The notes under the pieces were generated by a model, which was not told the origin of the DNA, did not search any database, and saw nothing but the letters and a program-made list of their open reading frames with translations. A stretch of 64,000 nucleotides of DNA, taken from Alkalibacillus silvisoli. Its GTDB lineage: Bacteria > Bacillota > Bacilli > Bacillales > Alkalibacillaceae. The translations under genes and the position numbers were made by a program. The number at the start of each line of letters is the position of its first letter. The first letter of the stretch is position 1. Shown piece by piece: positions 7,940 to 14,790 of this stretch. The DNA lies in assembly GCF_039521975.1 (NCBI RefSeq), contig NZ_BAAACZ010000010.1, positions 23,658-87,657 on the forward strand, in the 5' to 3' direction.

Positions 7940-8181
7940 AATTCATTTACAAGAACCCACCCCTAAAACCCACATTCCACCGTTACCAGTGATAATAAAG
8001 ATTTATGAATATTGCCCTTTGAGTGACCCACTGTTCTTGAAGCTTGATGAAACCTGTCTTCAAGTTATCTGGCACAATAACACTGGGAACACCACCGTAA
8101 AATCGGAAATCGTTAATATGAGCAGTGATTCCAACTCTCGGTGTTCATTGAAAGAAATCCCTCTACATATGAATATTATGT
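7940..8181 (-). mobile_element. Remnant of an IS21-family transposase (IstA)
   Basis: Read on the minus strand, about 8135-7990 encodes GITAHINDFRFYGGVPSVIV and then PDNLKTGFIK, the conserved IstA core around one catalytic Asp. The frame is closed at both sides by stops and no start is present, so only a scrap remains. It ends near a 30-bp sequence that recurs at about 17.63 kb. Most of the 600-bp gap between dus and the next gene is explained by this scrap; I see no intact gene in it. Confidence 0.65.
7966..8000. repeat. Left copy of a near-repeat flanking the island
   Basis: ACCCACATTCCACCGT followed a few bases later by ATAATAAAG. The second copy at 17626-17659 reads ACCCGCATTCCACCGT and GTAATAAAG in the same orientation. 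Confidence 0.5.
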
Positions 8182-8297
8182 TAGTATTGAAGTGTAAAGC
8201 ATTTGTAATAAGGTAGGATTGTTTAATAAGTGTTTATGGTCGGCACTTTAGTCGATCTTTTTCTTTAGTGAGTAATTTAGGGGGAGTTAAATCAAAT

Positions 8298-9422
8298 ATG
8301 AATACAAAAGTTATCATATTAGGAGTAGGTCATTCTAATCAACTTGTTTCAGAAAGTTGTCAACCAGCAGTTTATCGAGCTTTTTTTGATCAGATAAAAC
8401 CAAATGTGATAGGAATTGAAAGATCTCCTTTGGAATTTGAAAGGGATGACTTTTATGAGTTTACATATGAACAACAAAACATCGTTATACCTTATGCAAA
8501 GGAAAACAATATTGATATTCGACCATTTGATTGGTTGCCTTCAACCGATGATCAACAATTGGCTTGGAATACAAATGATATTGATCAGTCACCCATAATT
8601 CGAATGGAAAATTCTAATAAATCCTTTTTATATTTTCAAAAAAAGTCAACATTAGAAGACCTCTTTGACTTAGAATCTGAAGAAGTCAATCAACAAATTG
8701 AAAATTGGAAAACCACAATTATGCCTGGAGCTAATGATTTTCCAAGAAGGTTATTTCTATATCGAACTTTTATGCAGGCTATGAGAATAAAGCATATCGC
8801 AAAAGGATATATAGGTAAAACAGTATTAATTGTGGTAGGACATATGCATAAAAGGGATATTGAAAGTATCCTTACTGAAATATCTTATATAGATGTTGTT
8901 CAGCCATCTGAATACGGTATTCCCACCAGAGAGAATGTCATAAGTAACATAAGAAATGAGGATTTATATGCTGTTGCATCATTTAATCTATTAGGAGTCC
9001 AGTCTAACCATTTTGTCAATTGGGAATGGATAAGAAATGTTATTCAATCTTTAAATGAAATTCAAGCAGACCTTGAAACTGAAATTTTTAATATAAGATT
9101 TGAACTTTTAACTCGAAAGATAAAGTCGGAGGATGCTATTTCTAAGTACAAAAACTTACTTGATAATATTGAGCCTAACAGGAAGTTTAAATTCAATGGT
9201 GTTAAGGATAATAGTAAGATTGATTCTTATTATGATCCATTTGGAAACCTTACTGTTATGAATCGAGTTCGTTTAGAAATAGCTAGGGAATATTATAAAG
9301 GTGGCAATATAAACGAAGGCGAACGCTTTAGAAAACATATCATGGAAAATGATAACCTTACTCAATTACAGCAATTACAACTAAATGCATACTGGGATGA
9401 TTATGTGATTAATATGTATTAA
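8298..9422 (+). CDS. TraB/PrgY/GumN-fold protein, cytosolic
   Basis: A 374-aa protein. The first third looks like the TraB/GumN (Tiki/ChaN-like) fold: an N-terminal strand ending in GVGHSN, then VIGIERSP (the family's conserved Glu), and later LIVVGHMHKRD (the conserved GH). The C-terminal half, from about residue 230, is helical and unassigned. No signal peptide or membrane helix. AGGGGGAG lies 11 bases before the ATG; an in-frame GTG at 8268 is less likely. The codon composition is more AT-rich than nearby housekeeping genes, and the gene is flanked by transposase and recombinase scraps, so it is probably acquired. Family members are thought to act as metalloproteases or pheromone modifiers. 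Confidence 0.55.
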   Translation: MNTKVIILGVGHSNQLVSESCQPAVYRAFFDQIKPNVIGIERSPLEFERDDFYEFTYEQQNIVIPYAKENNIDIRPFDWLPSTDDQQLAWNTNDIDQSPIIRMENSNKSFLYFQKKSTLEDLFDLESEEVNQQIENWKTTIMPGANDFPRRLFLYRTFMQAMRIKHIAKGYIGKTVLIVVGHMHKRDIESILTEISYIDVVQPSEYGIPTRENVISNIRNEDLYAVASFNLLGVQSNHFVNWEWIRNVIQSLNEIQADLETEIFNIRFELLTRKIKSEDAISKYKNLLDNIEPNRKFKFNGVKDNSKIDSYYDPFGNLTVMNRVRLEIAREYYKGGNINEGERFRKHIMENDNLTQLQQLQLNAYWDDYVINMY

Positions 9423-9457
9423 TCGTCTTGACCTTGTTGCACTAACGGGGACAAGAG

Positions 9458-10045
9458 TTGAATAAGGGAATCAAGCTCCATTATTCTGGTGACCTTGTTC
9501 AACATCGAGAATCATCGCTTAGTGTTACTTCTGAACATAGAAATTTTTTACCGCCTGAGGAACACATTGTCATTAAGGACGCTCATCCTCCGATTATCAC
9601 AAGAGAAGTATTTGAAGCAGCCCAACACATGATGAACATCCGAAAGCGTTCCAATATTAATCAAACAAAACACCTCTTTACGAATTTCATGTCATGTGCA
9701 GATTGTGGAAAAGGAATGTGGTACCGACAGAATCGAAAAGGAAATAATGACTGATTTACAAAAATCTTTGGATGCACTAGAAAACAAAAAGAGCGAACAA
9801 CAACTCTCGCTCCAAACAAACCAACTCACTGATGAATTGAATACAGTGAAAAAAATTCTAAAACAATTAGAACCAATTCAAGATGTTACTAGTGAGCTTT
9901 TAAACTTTTTTGTTAAACATATAAAGGTTAAGGAAGAAGGGCTCCCTGTCATCACATACAGGTTCTCCCTCTTCTCTGAATTGTTAGCCCTTGAAAACAA
10001 TCTGTGACACACACTCCACATGATTCGAGTAGTGGTCGCAGATAA
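9458..10045 (+). pseudogene. Large serine recombinase, decayed C-terminal part
   Basis: The first frame (9458-9754) carries the end of the recombinase domain (YSGDLVQ, DAHPPIITREVFEAAQ) and the first half of the zinc ribbon, FTNFMSCADCGKGMWY. It then stops. A second frame from about 9740 carries the coiled-coil and closing part (FVKHIKVKEEGLPVITYRFS). A third frame supplies a plausible C-terminus, VTHTPHDSSSGRR, ending at 10045. The catalytic N-terminal domain is missing. At least two frame changes and two truncations make it non-functional. It is a relic of whatever integrated this region. Confidence 0.75.
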
Positions 10046-10482
10046 AATGATGTAGTTGTGTTTACCTTTAAGATATTTCGACAAAAGTAATGCATAAATC
10101 CACCCCATTTTTAATTCAATAATACATTTGTACTACGTAACATGCAGGTCTGTTATTTTCTCGTCTTACTTATTTGAATTGCGGTCGTTAATGGGGTAAT
10201 GAAAATGTATTAATAGAAGGAGCAAAACAGCTATTTTAATAAAACGCTTAATGACTATCTGTGTAATAAGTATAATAATACAATAGCCTTCTGTCATATT
10301 TGAAACGACTGAAGGCTATAAAACCATTTAATTCGAGAGATAATAAACAGCAATTAATCCCCAAGCTTTATTAATTCCATTTGTATTATTTAATTCGACT
10401 TCAAACGGATTCAGGTTAATTCGTTGATGTAACTCTATGGTGTTTGCTCAAAAGTATATATTTTGTTGGTTCAATGTTTTGC
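10046..10482. other. Intergenic stretch without a recognisable gene
   Basis: No convincing coding frame on either strand. The only clear structure is a hairpin at about 10283-10322 with perfect arms ATAGCCTTC/GAAGGCTAT, which lies beyond the end of the minus-strand operon and could be its terminator, though it has no T-run. Confidence 0.5.
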
Positions 10483-10737
10483 TCAGTTCCTTATCCAAAA
10501 GGTAGAATTCAAATAAATTTTCTCCAAATTCTGGTTTTTGTATGTTGGAAGGTTTTTTATTGTTATAATTCCAGAAACCGTATTTAAAAACAAACAATTG
10601 TTAACTTCCTCCAGAGTCACTATTAGATTATCGTCAACATTAGTTATAACAGGTATTTGGAATATACCATTAATCGTTTTTTGAAGAATTAAACGATAAT
10701 CTTCCAACAGACGGGCATCTGGAATTAGGTGCTCCAC
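10483..10737 (-). CDS. Hypothetical protein, possibly a fragment at the end of the island operon
   Basis: An 84-aa frame starting at a GTG with only a weak AGAAGAA upstream. The sequence (VEHLIPDARLLEDYRL, then VDDNLIVTLEEVNN) looks like real protein, but it has no known motif and the N-terminus seems to lack preceding codons. It follows the small helicase-linked genes by 23-84 bp on the same strand. It may be the last gene of the operon or the remainder of a longer gene. Confidence 0.35.
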   Translation of the reverse strand: MEHLIPDARLLEDYRLILQKTINGIFQIPVITNVDDNLIVTLEEVNNCLFLNTVSGIITIKNLPTYKNQNLEKIYLNSTFWIRN

Positions 10738-10759
10738 TTCTTCTATCTATTTACATGCT

Positions 10760-10873
10760 TTATACCAGATAATCAAATGAAAATTCAACACTATCTATTT
10801 TAACGAAATTCGGCTCTAAATTAAATACTGTCAGCCTGTTTCCAATAAAAATGCGGTCCTGTGATGCCCTCAT
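10760..10873 (-). CDS. Possible small ORF overlapping the 42-aa gene
   Basis: An ATG at 10873 opens 37 codons (MRASQDRIFIGNRLTVFNLE ... FSFDYLV) in a frame different from the 42-aa gene it overlaps. The amino-acid pattern is protein-like, with alternating hydrophobic strands, but the start has no clear ribosome binding site. Either one of the two frames is spurious, or a single gene has been split by a frameshift. Low confidence. Confidence 0.25.
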   Translation of the reverse strand: MRASQDRIFIGNRLTVFNLEPNFVKIDSVEFSFDYLV

Positions 10874-10949
10874 TTGAAAGAGCATCATCCACCAAAGGAT
10901 TAGGCTCTTTCGCTACAACTCGTTCAATTTTAACCAATGTCTCATTCAT
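10821..10949 (-). CDS. Small protein coupled to the helicase (42 aa)
   Basis: An ATG at 10949, eight bases after the helicase stop, opens 42 codons beginning MNETLVKIERVVAKEPNPLV and ending GPHFYWKQADSI. The tight spacing suggests translational coupling; the ribosome binding site (TTGGTGG) is weak. No family is recognised. Small last genes of this kind are common in defence operons, but that is context only. Confidence 0.45.
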   Translation of the reverse strand: MNETLVKIERVVAKEPNPLVDDALSNEGITGPHFYWKQADSI

Positions 10950-10957
10950 ACCACCAA

Positions 10958-13480
10958 TTATTCATCAAACAAAGCAGTGATCTCCTCTAAGTCCACTGTT
11001 GGATCCGGGATTAAAACCCCACGTTCAATGGCGGAGAGCATTCGTTCTTCCTTGGTCATTAACCGGTTATAAATGCGTTCATCAATCGTATTGCGCTCAC
11101 CAACCTTGCCTTGGAGCATCAAAAAGTAATACTGTGTATAATCATCTTCCTTTAAACCTAGACGATGAATACGGTCACGGGATTGAAGAAGGTGGGTCAG
11201 ATTAAATGAGTACTCGAGATAAATAGCATCGTGACAAGTATGGTGTAGCGAGACCGATTCCCCCAGTGTGTGCGGGTTCGTTATGAGAATATCGATTTCC
11301 CTGTTCAGGAATTGTTCGATAATAGCATCACGGTCTCCCTGACTCGTATCACCATAAATCACTTCTGCCTGGATTCCCTTTTGGTGTAAATCGTTTTTAA
11401 GGGTGAGCATCGTATCAACAAAAATGCACCAGATAATCGATTGCTTTTTTTCCCGAAACAGTGAGTGGGCCAGGTTAATGGCTGTATCGTATTTTGACGT
11501 CTTCGATACACTGCGAATCAAGTCTATTTCTTCCGTTGTAAACTGGATCTGATCCGAATTGCTGGAGTCCCAATGGTCCTCATCGTGATGCACATCTTCT
11601 CCGTACATTTCAATGTAATCAATACTTTTTAGTAAAAGTAGCGGGTTGACCGATGCCTGAATCAAACGAATGTAGAGATGGAAAACGGAGTGTCCGTATT
11701 TTCGGTACAGCAGGTTCAAAAGCTGCTGCTCCTGTTCATCCGCGGTGACATAAAGCAATTCATTTTCATTGGCCGCCGGCACCTGGAGGTGATTTTTTGT
11801 TGTACGCCAGAAAAATGGATACAGCAGATCATTGATCCGTTCAACCATCACTGAATTCGGATTTTTCAATTGATCCTTTCTAAAATTAAAGTACATGCGA
11901 TATTCGTCATCATATAAGATTTTTAACAGGTTGTAAATATCCTCATACGAGTTGGGAATCGGTGTACCGGTGAGGGCAAACTTAAACTTTGCCCCCTTTG
12001 TAACCGCCTTTACCGATTGCGCACGTAAACTTTGAATGCCTTTAATTTTATGCACTTCATCCAAAATGACCATCGTCCGCTCATCAATGACACTGCTTAG
12101 CACGCCCTGATACTTTCCAACAGATTCATAATTTACCAGAACAACATTACACTTCCCGAATTCGGTTATAAATTCTGTCGGTGAATATTTATGACGCTGC
12201 ACATCCAGTACGCGCAGACGTTTGTTTTCTTTGAAGTTTTCATAAAACTCCTTCCTCCACGCTAAAAAGGAGCTCTTTGGTCCGATCATGACAATTCTAT
12301 CAACCAGGTCAACTTCCGGTGCCGTTAAATAGGAGTAAACGAGATAAGACATTGTCGTCTTTCCGGCACCGGGCACGGAAAAGTTTGAAGCCCGCTGCAT
12401 TTCTAACATATAGAAACTGCACCAGAGCTGTACCTCCCGTGGTGGTCGAGCAAGTGCCTTTGTGGCTGTCTCTTTAAATGCGTTGAACCGCTCGGCAACA
12501 ACCGGATCCAAATCTTGCTGATAGAATTTGATGGCTTTGCCGTAATCTGCTCTTTCTTTAATAAAATACGCCTTTTGAGAGATGAATCGTTGCAGCGCTT
12601 CGGTTACCACCACTTCAAAATTCTTTCGTTTTGCAAACTTCCTTAAATGTTTAATAATATCCTGTATGTCAAGGTGCGTCAGATCTTTTTGGAAGTGCGG
12701 GAAATCGCCGTCTAAGTAGGCCCATAATTTTGACCGAAAGACCCGTTCTGTTCCAAGGATCGTATAGGATGTTAAATTGTTGTGGACGACTAATTCGTCA
12801 TCCACGTGATCTAAAATAAGCGAATTGGGTGATAAATAAGTAGAATTCACAATGATTTTCCCCTTATCATATTGAATCAGTTTCTGTTTAACAATCTCAT
12901 CGATTTCTTTAACAAAAACAAATCCGTTACTTAAGCCGGTACTCCAGAGCTTTTCAAACTCGGCAATCGCCCTTGAGATCCGCTGCTGATCAAATGGGGC
13001 GCTTTTCCACGAGGCTGTCACATCAAACGCCTCATAGTTTCTTGCAAGGGCTGCAGCTGTTTCGTTATTCGAGCCACTAAAGTAAATGCAATTCCCGTCT
13101 GCATCATGGCAAATGCCATATTTACTGTGAAACAGGCCACTGTGCGTAAACCCAATCTTAAACTCAATCATGCCTTGCGCGATTAAGTGGGTAAAATTAC
13201 GGACGTTCCTCTGATCTTCCAGGCTGAGTTGCTTAAAATCCTTGTTTGACAGCTTTGGAACCAAGGATTTCTTGATCTCGTAGCCGTCTTTGAGTATATC
13301 GTAATCTTCCTTGCTGATCTCATGGGAAATGATAAAACGCATTTTTCCGTTTTGACGAATCATACCTTCAATGCCCTTTGCGTAGGCAGCTAGTGCTTTG
13401 AAGGTAAAATAGGCACTTACGCGGTCGTATGTGACCGACTTTTCCAGAACAGGAACGTAAAAAGCGCTTTTAATATCCAC
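10958..13480 (-). CDS. PLD-domain/SNF2-type helicase fusion (candidate defence effector)
   Basis: An 840-aa protein. Residues 1-160 look like a phospholipase D-type nuclease domain: FYVPVLEKSVTYDRVSAYFT opening, H118-x-K120 with Asp126, and SGSNNET. Residues 360-790 form a superfamily 2 helicase of SNF2 type: Walker A VPGAGKTT (369-376), DEVH (474-477), TGTP (504-507), and QSRDRIHR (766-773). Only one HKD motif is present, so nuclease activity would need a dimer. Fusions of this kind are known from defence islands. The only start in frame is a GTG without a ribosome binding site; the in-frame codons before it (SYFSDE) look like protein, up to the stop of the preceding gene. Third gene of the operon, 39 bp after the ParB-like gene. 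Confidence 0.82.
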   Translation of the reverse strand: MDIKSAFYVPVLEKSVTYDRVSAYFTFKALAAYAKGIEGMIRQNGKMRFIISHEISKEDYDILKDGYEIKKSLVPKLSNKDFKQLSLEDQRNVRNFTHLIAQGMIEFKIGFTHSGLFHSKYGICHDADGNCIYFSGSNNETAAALARNYEAFDVTASWKSAPFDQQRISRAIAEFEKLWSTGLSNGFVFVKEIDEIVKQKLIQYDKGKIIVNSTYLSPNSLILDHVDDELVVHNNLTSYTILGTERVFRSKLWAYLDGDFPHFQKDLTHLDIQDIIKHLRKFAKRKNFEVVVTEALQRFISQKAYFIKERADYGKAIKFYQQDLDPVVAERFNAFKETATKALARPPREVQLWCSFYMLEMQRASNFSVPGAGKTTMSYLVYSYLTAPEVDLVDRIVMIGPKSSFLAWRKEFYENFKENKRLRVLDVQRHKYSPTEFITEFGKCNVVLVNYESVGKYQGVLSSVIDERTMVILDEVHKIKGIQSLRAQSVKAVTKGAKFKFALTGTPIPNSYEDIYNLLKILYDDEYRMYFNFRKDQLKNPNSVMVERINDLLYPFFWRTTKNHLQVPAANENELLYVTADEQEQQLLNLLYRKYGHSVFHLYIRLIQASVNPLLLLKSIDYIEMYGEDVHHDEDHWDSSNSDQIQFTTEEIDLIRSVSKTSKYDTAINLAHSLFREKKQSIIWCIFVDTMLTLKNDLHQKGIQAEVIYGDTSQGDRDAIIEQFLNREIDILITNPHTLGESVSLHHTCHDAIYLEYSFNLTHLLQSRDRIHRLGLKEDDYTQYYFLMLQGKVGERNTIDERIYNRLMTKEERMLSAIERGVLIPDPTVDLEEITALFDE

Positions 13481-13519
13481 TTCATCTGAAAAATAAGAGG
13501 GGGCTGCAGCTGAAGTATT

Positions 13520-14785
13520 TTATACACGTAAGGCCTCTGCGATTTTTTTCATTTCTGCCTCAAGCTTGTTGTACTGAGTAAGAAATTCCTGTTCGGTTTC
13601 ATCGTCCATATGTTTTAACTGAATCATATCCAGTTTCTCCATATCTTTAATAACTTTGTTCATGATGGTTACCGGCTTAGTCTGCACATCTTTCTGTCTG
13701 CCGCTCTCAATATACTCTTCGCCTTTTTGCACGACTTCCTGCTGCGCCTCGTCAATCTCCTTACTCACTTCGCTGAGTGTGTCTAGGTCAACCTGGTCGT
13801 ACTCATGAAGTGTCTCGTAAATGTCTTCAACCTGATCTTCGATGTCATCCAAAAAGTCTTCCTTTTCATCGTAATTCATGACATGTCTGCCGATATCGCG
13901 CATGTTTCGGGACAGGTCATGGGTTTTTTGCATTCGTCCTGTCAGTGCAACCGTAAACAAGGTATCGCGGATGCGCATATACTCCTGCACATCTTGTTTG
14001 TCGTCCTTGTTCTCAAGTATTGTAATGATATCTATGCCTTTTATCTGACGTTCAATAATCATCAGCATATCCTGCAGGATCGTATCGAATTCCCAGTCAC
14101 GTGCAATGTAATACTGCTTTTCTGCGTTAATGAACTCAAGAAATTGATTCATGAGTACCGCACGTTTGACCATTTTCTTCACATCACTTACCGATTTGTT
14201 AACGTAGTTGCTGTACTCTTCCATTGAGAAAAGCTCGTTTTCAATAATATCCTGGTAGATGTCCACTAAGTTATCAATCGGATTATAGTCGATCGGCTTT
14301 TCTTTTCCGTGCTGCAGCTGCAGCTCCAGTTTTTTTATGTCCTTAGCGTCTATGCCCTCTGATTGATCGAGTAAAATGGCATTAAAAAACATATCGCCCT
14401 TCCCCTCTGCTTTAAGCTTGCGCAGCGCAGTAAAGCGGCGGTTTCCATCAATGATCCGGCCGTCATTAAGAACGACACCCGGTTCTAGCTGGCCTAGGAG
14501 GCTTATGTTCTTCTTCGTCTTCTCCAGCGCATTTGGATTGGATTGGTAGATAAACTCTTCCAATACTTTATTGTACGCCTCAATATCATCTTTTTGTAAT
14601 TCTTCCCCACTTGATAAATGCTGACTGATATAGGTCGAAATTCGACCGTTATTTTCATTGTAATGACACAGTTCGAGGGGGATGGTTAACACTTTGTAGG
14701 ACTCTTCTGTATTTTTTATCTTAAGCCGGCGACTTTCCCCGCTTTCCCTAATAGATATTCCAATGAATTCTTTTAGGCTTTGCAT
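13520..14785 (-). CDS. ParB/sulfiredoxin-fold domain protein with long helical tail
   Basis: About 421 aa. Residues 35-140 carry a ParB-like core with GQLEPGVVLNDGRIIDGNRR (100-119), where GNRR-x-TAL corresponds to the ParB GERR-x-A box that binds or cleaves nucleotides. The rest is a charged, mostly helical and partly coiled-coil tail ending LEAEMKKIAEALRV. The preceding gene's stop overlaps an ATG at 14791, but the ribosome binding site GGAGAGAGG is two bases from that ATG and eight from the ATG at 14785, so I prefer the latter. ParB-fold proteins act as nucleases or regulators in several defence systems (for example DndB, SspE); here the role is inferred from context. Confidence 0.72.
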   Translation of the reverse strand: MQSLKEFIGISIRESGESRRLKIKNTEESYKVLTIPLELCHYNENNGRISTYISQHLSSGEELQKDDIEAYNKVLEEFIYQSNPNALEKTKKNISLLGQLEPGVVLNDGRIIDGNRRFTALRKLKAEGKGDMFFNAILLDQSEGIDAKDIKKLELQLQHGKEKPIDYNPIDNLVDIYQDIIENELFSMEEYSNYVNKSVSDVKKMVKRAVLMNQFLEFINAEKQYYIARDWEFDTILQDMLMIIERQIKGIDIITILENKDDKQDVQEYMRIRDTLFTVALTGRMQKTHDLSRNMRDIGRHVMNYDEKEDFLDDIEDQVEDIYETLHEYDQVDLDTLSEVSKEIDEAQQEVVQKGEEYIESGRQKDVQTKPVTIMNKVIKDMEKLDMIQLKHMDDETEQEFLTQYNKLEAEMKKIAEALRV

Positions 14786-14790
14786 TTTCA

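Noticed and set aside
7989..8216. Plus-strand 75-codon frame before the TraB-like gene
   Set aside because: The other strand of the same bases encodes a clear IstA segment, so the plus-strand frame is a shadow.
9878..10108. Minus-strand frame over the recombinase relic
   Set aside because: It is a shadow of the plus-strand recombinase tail; its N-terminal part has no ribosome binding site and no family pattern.
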